Positions 1 through 8,847 of a stretch of 64,000 bases of DNA are shown one piece after another (position 1 is the stretch's first letter; the number at the start of each line of letters is the position of its first letter). The translations under genes were made by a program, and so were the position numbers. The stretch is from Mesostigma viride. Lineage: Eukaryota; Streptophyta; Mesostigmatophyceae; Mesostigmatales; Mesostigmataceae. Under the pieces are notes generated by a model. It was not told the origin of the DNA, made no database searches, and saw nothing but the letters and a program-made list of their open reading frames with translations. The stretch covers positions 5,059,085-5,123,084 of the forward strand of contig RPFO01000165.1 in the NCBI GenBank assembly GCA_009746045.1. The letters run 5' to 3'.

Positions 1-1593
1 GGGGTGTGGCATGAATAAATAAATGATACGTAGCACACCCCCCCACATGTATTGATACGTAGCACCCCCCCACATGTATTGATACGTAGCACCCCCCCAC
101 ATGTATTGATACGTAGCACCCCCCCACATGTATTGATACGTAGCAGCACCCCCCCACATGTATTGATACGTAGCAGCACCCCCCACATGTATTGATACGT
201 AGCAGCACCCCCCCACATGTATTGATACGTAGCACCCCCCCACATGTATTGATACGTAGCACCCCCCCACATGTATTGATACGTAGCACCCCCCCCACAT
301 GTATTGATACGTAGCAGCACCCCCCCACATGTATTGATACGTAGCAGCACCCCCCCACATGTATTGATACGTAGCAGCACCCCCCACATGTATTGATACG
401 TAGCAGCCCCCCCACATGTATTGATACGTAGCACCCCCCCACATGTATTGATACGTAGCACCCCCCCACATGTATTGATACGTAGCAGCACCCCCCACAT
501 GTATTGATACGTAGCAGCACCCCCCACATGTATTGATACGTAGCAGCACCCCCCACATGTATTGATACGTAGCAGCCCCCCCACATGTATTGATACGTAG
601 CAGCACCCCCCCACATGTATTGATACGTAGCAGCACCCCCCACATGTATTGATACGTAGCAGCACCCCCCCACATGTATTGATACGTAGCAGCACCCCCC
701 ACATGTATTGATACGTAGCAGCACCCCCCCACATGTATTGATACGTAGCACCCCCCCACATGTATTGATACGTAGCAGCACCCCCCCACATGTATTGATA
801 CGTAGCAGCACCCCCCCACATGTATTGATACGTAGCAGCACCCCCCCACATGTATTGATACGTAGCAGCACCCCCCACATGTATTGATACGTAGCAGCAC
901 CCCCCACATGTATTGATACGTAGCACCCCCCCACATGTATTGATACGTAGCAGCACCCCCCCACATGTATTGATACGTAGCAGCACCCCCCCACATGTAT
1001 TGATACGTAGCACCCCCCCACATGTATTGATACGTAGCAGCACCCCCCCACATGTATTGATACGTAGCAGCACCCCCCCACATGTATTGATACGTAGCAC
1101 CCCCCCACATGTATTGATACGTAGCAGCCCCCCCACATGTATTGATACGTAGCAGCACCCCCCCACATGTATTGATACGTAGCACCCCCCCACATGTATT
1201 GATACGTAGCAGCACCCCCCCACATGTATTGATACGTAGCAGCACCCCCACATGTATTGATACGTAGCACCCCCCCACATGTATTGATACGTAGCAGCAC
1301 CCCCCCACATGTATTGATACGTAGCAGCACCCCCCACATGTATTGATACGTAGCAGCCCCCCCACATGTATTGATACGTAGCAGCACCCCCCCACATGTA
1401 TTGATACGTAGCAGCACCCCCCCACATGTATTGATACGTAGCAGCACCCCCCCACATGTATTGATACGTAGCACCCCCCCACGTGTATTGATACGTAGCA
1501 GCACCCCCCCACATGTATTGATACGTAGCAGCACCCCCCCACATGTATTGATACGTAGCAGCACCCCCCCACATGTATTGATACGTAGCAGCA
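1..1593. repeat. Minisatellite, about 29-33 bp unit
   Basis: Some fifty head-to-tail copies of the core CACATGTATTGATACGTAGC, followed by an optional AGC triplet and a run of 5-8 C. Length variation is confined to the triplet (absent or present) and the C-run, while the core is almost invariant; one unit has ACGTG for ACATG near 1482. The core contains the short palindromes ACATGT and TACGTA. The array reaches the left edge of the window, so its true length is unknown. Open frames inside it are repeat artefacts. Confidence 0.97.
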
Positions 1594-2318
1594 CAATTTT
1601 AGTCAGCCTACCATCCACGTTGCGGCAAAAGATCACCTTTTTTTGTGTTTCGGCAAAATGAAGATTTCTTGCAAACTATCGTTATGCAGGCAGGTAGCAA
1701 CGTCCGATGTTATAATCCGGCAGGTAGCATGCAAACGTCGAAACGATATGAAGGGGAAAAAAAGCATCAAACAGGAGCACCGATTAGAAACGCAGCAAAT
1801 GCAGTATGTGCACATCTACACCTATAACCTAACCAGACCAAAGGCATAGCAAACATGGAAAGGGTGACCCAAGTGAAAGCCTAGCACCACCATGATCGAC
1901 ATGTGCGAGACCAAGAAACGCTCCATGGCAACTAGACTAAAGGGATGGATGCCAGATGTGGATTAGGATCGGCTTAGCTGACTCTACCGAGATGTCTGCA
2001 GGGTTTAGCTAGCAACGAAAAGAAGGAAGCCAGACATTTTTATCACTCTTGCTGCAACATAGAGTTTCTTGCGATGGCAGCAAGGACATGTCTTCGCCCA
2101 GCTGGCTAACTGTGTCGTCGGCGTGCATGCGCTGTTTAGTTGCCGTTTTTGATAGAACAATTTTAGTCAGCCTACCATCCAGGATGCGGCAAAAGCTCAC
2201 CTTTTTTTCGTTGTGCGGCGAAAGCAGACCGATTTCCTTGTAAACTTCCGGCACCAGGCAGGTATCAACGTAGGATTTTATAATCCAGCAGGTAGCATGC
2301 AAACGTCGAAACGATATG
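1594..2318. repeat. Pair of diverged direct repeats (about 155 bp each)
   Basis: Copy 1 at about 1594-1750 and copy 2 at about 2158-2318 both start with AATTTTAGTCAGCCTACCAT, share a GCGGCAAAAG block and a T-run, and end with GGTAGCATGCAAACGTCGAA followed by ACGATATG. Internal identity is lower, with small indels. The left copy abuts the minisatellite. No protein is recognisable between the copies. They could be ends of a decayed mobile element or a local duplication. Confidence 0.7.
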
Positions 2319-3411
2319 GCAGCTCGTATCAGCTATGGGGTCTCTCTGCGGCTGCGCTTCTTTTTCGATGGGCGATGGGACGGTCGCAATTCGCAAAACG
2401 GACGCGGCGTCACAGGGCTGAACGGTATTGAAAAAATTGGAAACGTGGCATCCTCGTTCCTCCCCACGGAACTGAAAACTGGAAGCGCGGCGCTGGTGCA
2501 AAAGCTCGATCCCATCTTTTGGAACCAAGCTAGCGGATTGGACGACATCCAATATGCCGTCACCCGTGCTTGTGGCCGCAGGTATAAAAAGAGACGACCT
2601 CCAGCCCATTTACCTGGGAACATTCGGATGTTTGGCTGACATCGTTACCATGCGAAATGTACAATGAGGTTCTGGGTTCGATTCCTGGTGTGGTCATGGA
2701 AATAAATTTTTTTCTGCACATCTACTGAAATCAGTCATAGCACCAAACGGTCACGCTGCAGCGAGACGCTATAGCCCTGGAGCCGCTGATAAACCTGACA
2801 TCCGGTACGTCTTACTATCATAGATTGCCGAACTATATAATAATAATAGTCTATACCACTTTTTCTTGTAAATCATTTACTAAATAATGATTCTATATAC
2901 TTTAACATACCATATTATTAAAGTATGTGGAATTTAACCATGCTATTCACAATATATTATAAAATCTTTTGCAAAATATACTGTAATTAGTATATATATT
3001 TTCTGATAAACAATTTTATCAATGCTACTGTGTTATTTTTGTTATTCTCGCCATGCAGGTATCTGAGTGTTCTGGGAGAACTAATAAGAGAATGAGCCGC
3101 GAAGGTGAGGAAAACCTGAAATCTTTTCGTCCTTATTGGGGTCTCTCTGCAGCTAGACCATTTATAACCACAAGCAATAGCTTAAATTCAAGGGTCTCGC
3201 TGCAGCTAGACCCTCTTTATGGTTGCTATAAAATTAATGAATCAGAAGTCTGTGATTTAACAATCGCACGCCGCAATGAAGGGTCTAGCTGCAGCGAGAC
3301 CCCAATCTTGGTCGGGGTATGCTAAGTTCACCACATCAGGTAATCTTTTCGTCTAACGGAAAAAGCCCCTCTAAGGGTCTAGCTGCAGCTAGACCCCAAT
3401 CGTGGTAAAAA
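2319..3411. other. Non-coding stretch upstream of the transposase-like gene
   Basis: An AT-rich stretch (about 2815-3050) is flanked by copies of the short palindromic repeat described at 3138-3396; degenerate copies lie at about 2337-2358 and 2749-2770. An open frame at 2316-2639 (+, 107 codons) has no recognisable features and overlaps an equally long antisense frame, so neither is called. A tRNA-like T-arm (GGTTCGATTCC) at about 2676-2686 has no matching acceptor or anticodon arm. Confidence 0.5.
3138..3396. repeat. Cluster of four 22-bp palindromic repeats
   Basis: Copies at 3138-3159, 3192-3213, 3281-3302 and 3375-3396. The last is a perfect palindrome: the half-site GGGTCTAGCTG followed directly by its reverse complement, centred on CTGCAG. 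The others differ in one or two arm bases (TCTC or TCGC for TAGC). Variants recur inside both introns of the neighbouring transposase-like gene and after its stop codon, never inside an exon. Confidence 0.85.
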
Positions 3412-6400
3412 ATGATACACTTTCGAACTTTGTCTGTAATTGTCGCTTTTCCCAACGATACTCGATTTGCATGGATTTCGTTGTGCCGGTCGTCATGGCA
3501 TGCAGCACGCGAACGGGTGGGAGTTTTCGCCCTTGCGTCCGGTCGTCCAGGATTCAGTGCAATTAAGTTGAACACCGGGACGAAGCAGTCAACTGGCGCA
3601 AAAAGGGTTTTCGGAGATGAGAACCAGAATCCAGCGCAGCCTGAAGCCAAGGAAGTCAAGCGGCCGGGAGAATACTCGAAATCAAAGAGGGTTATTGGGG
3701 AATATTTCGCTGACCAGGCGTTTGAAGCGGCTCAGGCGATGACAAAACCCGAGGGGCGGGGGCCGGCTTTCGACCAGATGATTGCTGGCTTTAACTCTAG
3801 GGCCGCTGAACTAGGTCACGGGAAGTATCATGAGGAGGCGAAAAAGCTTTACAATCAGGAGCGGATGGCAGAACTGAACAGGTTCTGGGTGGCTCGGATT
3901 AACGGCTTTTTTGATGGTCTGACCAAAAGCGACGCAGACAGAGACGTCAGGATGGTGCTGATGTCCACGCTTTACTGTGGTGACGACTTGGAGAAGGAGT
4001 TTTCGGCCGCGGAGTTGGAGAACCTGACGGGGATGGACGCCAAGAAGATTCGCGGAATTCGCGCGATACGAAGGCAGCAGAAGTTGGACTACCTCAGACA
4101 CGCGCAGGCTCGCAAGGGGCGCCCTTTGCCGCAATTCGTGATTGACGCGATAGTGGACGCGTGGATGCACGATGATGAGTCGCGCGCCTCCTCCCAGATG
4201 AAGGATGTCAAGCGCACTTACAGCAGGGAGGGTCGTGGCAATCACGGGGTGCTCGTCGCCGTTGAGGGAGCGCGCTATTACATGACCTCCAAGGAGGACA
4301 TGTACAATCACTTTCTCGAAAAGCATGCGTACTGGAACAAAAGGAGTAACCAGTATGATAAGGACGTGGGCATTCACGTGGGCTACACGACCTTCTGCAA
4401 ATACGCGCCCGATTGCATCAAGGGCAAGTGGAAGGAGAGGAACCTGTGCGCGTGTGAGAAGCACGTCACCATGCAGTCGGCCATGGGGGCGTGGACCAAG
4501 CACTCCAATGCGAACCACGGCAAGAACTGCAAGTGTGGCGCGGAGTGTGCGGGATGCTCCAAGTACAGAGAGCCGGACGGTACTTGCGGAATGTGGAAAG
4601 CCATTCACTCGACGGACTGGATCAAGCACTTTCACTGCCCGGTGTCCGCCGAGACTGACGGCAGGGATAACGGGCTGCGTGAAGGGGGCGGAATGGGCGG
4701 GGGGATGGAAGAGGGGGAGGGGGAAGATGAATGGCGGGGACGGGACCTGGAAGACCTCGACATTTCTGAGAGGCTGGTGGAGGACGAAGATGGGGTGCCG
4801 AGGACGGAGAGGGTTCACCGCATACTGAAGATGGCGTGTGTGGAGGGGTTCTGTCCTGAGGAATCATGCGGCATCCATAATAACTGGGTGCAGTGTGATC
4901 GGGACAAGAATTCCACGGAGATTCTGAATTGGTTCAAGTTCGAGATGGTGGAGCAGACTGTGACCCGACGGGTGAATGTGAGTTGGTTTCGATTTTATTT
5001 CTCCGTTAATATGTTGTTGACTTTTTTTTTTGTGACCTATAGCTGCAGCGAGACCCTTTGTGAGTTGCAGTTATCTTATCGAAATGCGATTTTATTGCAA
5101 ATCGAAACTGTCTGCGGACCTTTGCGAAACAGGGCGAGACCGATGGCAGGGCGGCGAAGAAGGTGAAGCGGCCCGAGCAAGTCCAAATGAGGTCCACCCC
5201 AGCTGAGCTGCGGGACGAGATTCTTAAGATGTGGGACAAGTTCACCGTGCACTGCTTTACGGCCTGGTCGCAGGCGGATACAATCAAGGATCGGGAGAAG
5301 AATCTGAGAGAGGGGGACGTGCTCGTGCACGGCGACTGGGCCGAGAACTACGAGAACAGCAGCTACGTCCAACTGCAGTCGCAGTACTTCCACAAGCGCA
5401 GCCACATCCTGATGCCCATGATCGTGCGTTATCGGCTCAACGGCGAGCTGGAAAAGCGCGTCTTCTTTTTCCTGGGGGATTCCAGTATCAAGCGGGGCGA
5501 GCGCGCACTCGTATACGCTCTTCGCAAGATTCTGGAAACCCTGCGGGTAGAAGTAGGGGTAGAGGTGCGAAACCTGTACATGTGCTCGGACAACTGCGCG
5601 GTGCAGTTTAAGTCCAGGTACGTGATTAACCAGATTAACGGTCTGCTCATGGGGGATCCCGACCTGCAGGCCTTTGAGTTCCACTACATGGGGGAGCAGC
5701 ATGGGAAGGGGGAGGTGGATGGTCAAGGAGCGAAGTGCAAGTGCGTCTTGAGGGAAATGCAGAGGATTCCCGAAAACCAGCACATACTTGAGACCCACCA
5801 GCTAGTCGCCTACTTGAACCAGAACTGGCAGGGCGGCAAGACATCGAGCAGGGAGTCGGCCCGCGCGCGGGCCGAGAACGTCACTCGCCACTTCTTCCTT
5901 TTACCCCCGGTACGGAATTTTGTGTTATTTCAGGTTTTAAGACGTCAACTGCCGCTGTTCTATAAAAATTCAAACCCAATAAAGGTATCTCTGCAGAGAG
6001 ACCCTATATACTGTCCATGGGTTGCTTTTCTTTTAGGTATGAAATTTCGCTTGTTCTTTCGGTATGAAGGGGTCTCTCTGCAGCTATACCCTGTGTCGAA
6101 TTTCGATCACTTGATATCTTGTCGTACGTTGTTATTATGATTCGAATGGGGTCTCTCTGCAGCTATACCCTGTGTCGAATTTTGATCACTTGATATCTTG
6201 TCGTACGTTGTTATTATGATTCGAATGGGGTCTCTCTGCAGCTATACCCTGTGTCGAATTTTGATCACTTGATGTCTTGTCGTTAATTTTTTTTTTAAGG
6301 GGTCTCTCTGCAGCTATACCCTGTTTTATTGGTTTTTGGTCAATTTTGCTAATTTGAACGGTATTCTTTTTGTCCTAACTATTTGATGACAGGACGTCGA

Positions 6401-7139
6401 GTCCGGCCGACGCGCGGAGGTTGAGGAGGTGCCTGGCATCAAGAAGGCGCATTGGTGGCGACTGGACAAGTCCGACCCTGGCCTTTTGATGATTAGGCGC
6501 TATTCCTGCTACTGTCCGCCCTGTTTGGCTGGGCGGTTTGAGGGATGTCTAAGCGAGTGGTCGTTTATCATCGAGTTCAATGATGCAGGAAGCTCGATGA
6601 AAACTGTCCGTTTGCTGCCACCGAGCCAGCCCAACCCTCCGGTTCGCATGGTGACGCGGGGGGAGCAGCTGAAGGACAAGCGGGAGGCGATGGGCCGGCA
6701 GATGAGACTCCACGACTATGTGGCAGTTCCATCGGACAAGGACACGGATCACGATCCCATCCACCCGTTCTGGTTGGCTGAGGTTGTAAGCGAAGCCGGG
6801 CCGATCGTGTTAGACGAGAACTTCGAGAGGTGGGTCGAGGGCCGGAACGGACGGGAGAAGGAGCTGTTCCTCGCCGGGAACGGCATTCTTCCCGTTCGGA
6901 TTTGGAAGCGGGATAAGCATGACCCCCTGCATTTCACGCTCAACGTTGAGGATTGGCCACCGTCACGCCAGCCCGAGCTTGTGAATTGCTATCTCTGCGT
7001 CGCTCCGGCTCTCCGGCTAGAAGCACGCGTGCGCAGCGACGGAATGTGTGCCGACATCAGGATGAGCAAGGAGCTCGACAAGTGGCTTACTACGCTGGTG
7101 ATCAAGGATGAAGCCCCGGAGGGGCCGGCACCGACTTAA
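3412..7139 (+). CDS. Transposase-like gene, three exons, putative DDE-type nuclease of unassigned family
   Basis: Three GC-rich exons join in one frame, all at phase 0: about 3412-4977 (donor GTGAGT at 4978; GTGAAT at 4972 is an alternative), 5133-5909 and 6393-7139 (TAA), giving about 1,030 residues. Exon 1 carries a Cys/His cluster (CACEKH, CKCGAECAGC, GFCPEESCGIH) that suggests zinc binding. Exon 2 has conserved acidic blocks typical of an RNase-H-fold transposase: GDWAENY (residue about 589), MCSDNCAVQF (about 674) and GEQHGKGEVDGQGAK (about 711). Similar D-x-x-E-N-Y / SDN / HGKG-x-x-DG patterns occur in uncharacterised transposon proteins of animals and algae; the superfamily assignment is open. 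No terminal inverted repeats or target duplication were identified. The true start is uncertain: convincing coding character begins at about 3545, and an upstream exon is possible. The intron-restricted palindromes suggest an element with its own repeats. Confidence 0.7.
5034..5056. repeat. Palindromic repeat copy in intron 1
   Basis: A degenerate member of the palindrome family, reading GACCTATAGCTGCAGCGAGA then CCC. It lies within the first intron (4978-5132) of the transposase-like gene. Confidence 0.75.
5983..6321. repeat. Palindromic repeat copies in intron 2, four in tandem
   Basis: One variant at 5983-6005 is followed by four near-identical copies at 6069-6091, 6148-6170, 6227-6249 and 6299-6321, all reading GGGGTCTCTCTGCAGCTATA then CCC. 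They sit in a tandem array of 72-79 bp units that share GTGTCGAATTTTGATCACTT. Everything lies inside the second intron (5910-6392) of the transposase-like gene. Confidence 0.85.
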
Positions 7140-7149
7140 ACAAGAAATT

Positions 7150-7171
7150 GGGGTCTCGCTGCGGGTAGACG
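7150..7171. repeat. Degenerate palindromic repeat after the stop codon
   Basis: GGGGTCTCGCTGCGGGTAGA starts 11 bp after the TAA of the transposase-like gene. The left arm is well preserved and the right arm diverged. A more distant relative with a CTGCAG centre lies at 7857-7880. Confidence 0.5.
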
Positions 7172-7427
7172 ACGCCCTAGTTTCGGCTCGTATTATATCT
7201 TTAGAGTGGGGCTTCAGTAGGGTGTAAAAAGGTGGCCGCATATATTGTATATATTTTTCGAGATCTTTCTGTGGTCAAGTTTAAGGGTAGTTGATAATTT
7301 TTTGCGGCCTTCAATTAACAGTTATTTTTTACTGCAACATAATTTTATGCTGTATATTTAAATAATGATAAGGATTTCGATATTTTTTTGCACAATCTAT
7401 TCGACATTTGTTTCTGCATGTCGAGAA

Positions 7428-7641
7428 TTTATTGCTCCACCCCCACAAAAAAAATCGTTCCGGAACTGTTCGAAGCGAATAGCACTGACAGGATTCGAAC
7501 CCGGGTCCACCTTAATGTTCGGAGTGAGGTAGGCCAGCCATCATGTTCCGCACTCAAATCTGGCTCGGGTCCGATCCCTTCCATTGCTCTTCGCTTCGAA
7601 CAGCTCCGGAACAAGTTAGGTGTGGGGTTGGAGCAATAAAT
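7428..7641. mobile_element. MITE-like element with terminal inverted repeats
   Basis: The left end, ATTTATTGCTCCACCCCCAC at 7428, is matched on the opposite strand by the right end at 7641 (ATTTATTGCTCCAACCCCAC read inward). The arms continue imperfectly for about 50 bp through TTCCGGA and GTTCGAAGCGAA. The interior has weaker inverted symmetry, including a tRNA B-box-like GGATTCGAACC. There is no coding capacity. A precise target-site duplication cannot be separated from the inverted repeats. Confidence 0.7.
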
Positions 7642-7961
7642 ACTTATTTGCCGGGCGCAGTTGTCATTCCGCCTAGTACAATTGCGTCACTAGTACAATT
7701 TTTGTCTGGGTACGGTACGAACCAATAACGCAATATTTAGTATCTAATCGCCGCTGCTCTTGCTGAATTTTATCCGGAAGCTGAAAAAGGTGTCCGGTGA
7801 AGCGAATACTAGTGACTGGTGGTCGTGCCCTTCCATTACTCCTTATCGACAAATTTTGGGTTCTACCTGCAGTTATAACCCTTGCGCGTCTGGCTGTCGG
7901 GGTCACCAATTTCCTGTCGATTGCAAGCAGCCAAGCTTGCCGAAATTTAACACTGTCACAA

Positions 7962-8399
7962 ATGGAGCAGAGCAATATTTTCGGTTCTCAGCATACCTAT
8001 GTGATGGTCGACAAAAATGAGCACGCTGCAAACATCAGAATTGATGTAGAGTTGCTCGGACCTTCTGCACAGTGGGGTGCAGGTGTCATTGCGTTCGGCA
8101 ATGGCATGATCGATCTGGTGCCACCCGATTCAGATTTGAACCCTGCTTACCAATGCGTGCCTGACAATCAGGCGAGAGTGGTGGTGGAGAGCACGGAAAT
8201 ACCGGGCTCTCCCAATGTATCAATGATGCGCCTGAGGGCCGAGGCCCAGCAGGAGTTCCTGGCTGCTGCGGAGAACGGCGGGGCCAAGTTGAACACCAAA
8301 ATGTATACAGGCGAGCCTCCCAACTACAGGGGAGACCAGTACCAGGGAGTGTACTCCTTCGGCGATTTTGACATCGACGGATGGGGCACCTTTTTCTAG
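7962..8399 (+). CDS. Small protein of unknown function
   Basis: An open frame of 145 codons from ATG 7962 to TAG at 8397-8399 with GC-rich, coding-like composition: it starts MEQSNIFGSQHTYVMVDKNE and ends FGDFDIDGWGTFF. The same frame stays open back to about 7797, but that upstream part contains a degenerate palindromic repeat and is AT-richer, so it may be 5'UTR or intron; with it, a hydrophobic stretch would precede the domain. I do not recognise the family. AATAAA lies about 90 bp after the stop. It sits between the MITE and LINE-A, so it could be element-derived. Confidence 0.4.
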   Translation: MEQSNIFGSQHTYVMVDKNEHAANIRIDVELLGPSAQWGAGVIAFGNGMIDLVPPDSDLNPAYQCVPDNQARVVVESTEIPGSPNVSMMRLRAEAQQEFLAAAENGGAKLNTKMYTGEPPNYRGDQYQGVYSFGDFDIDGWGTFF

Positions 8400-8847
8400 G
8401 CGCAATGCCTAAGTTGTCAAATACTCCGACAATGTCAAAATTGAGAATGATAAAATTACGGACATGTGCACATATATGTACTGATTCAATAAAAAATTTC
8501 GGCAATTTTGTTCCCGGCATTGATAATCAAAAGCTGCTAGCAAGCCAAGGACTTCAAAAGTGGCAATAGATCGATGTAGGTCGTCGATAAACTTGTCTAG
8601 TCGTCATATTTCGGTCGCAAAATTCGTGCGTGGCCTGCAGGCATCGGACAAAGTGCACGCAACAGCAGGAGTCGGTTGAGTTCGAAGCACGGCAGACAAA
8701 AAATTTCGGCGCAAAGTCCGTCGGGCGAAAAATTCGCTCGGCTGCCAAATTTTCGGCAAGAATTTCGGCGCAATGTCCGGTTTTCGGACGATTGAAATTA
8801 GCGTTTTTTTCTTGCAAAAATCTACCCCATTCCGCGTGGGACCACCC
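8400..8847. other. Non-coding spacer before the LINE break
   Basis: No gene is seen. From about 8695 to 8810 there are several irregular copies of AATTTCGGCGCAA(A/T)GTCCG-like sequence. The LINE homology starts abruptly at about 8848. Confidence 0.5.

Noticed and set aside
1-1593. CRISPR array
   Set aside because: Units are head-to-tail with no unique spacers, and the genome is eukaryotic. The same holds for the other tandem arrays here.
913-1661. Open reading frames of 79 and 96 codons with repeated PPHVLIRSS text
   Set aside because: They are translations of the minisatellite units and stop at unit-length changes; not genes.
2676-2696. tRNA gene suggested by GGTTCGATTCC and a paired T-arm
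   Set aside because: No matching acceptor stem, D-arm or anticodon arm could be found upstream; at most a tRNA-derived fragment.
3811-4818. 335-codon minus-strand frame opposite transposase exon 1
   Set aside because: A GC-rich antisense shadow; the plus frame has Cys motifs and in-frame splicing.
7429-7614. Short frames within the MITE
   Set aside because: They run across inverted repeats and encode nothing recognisable.
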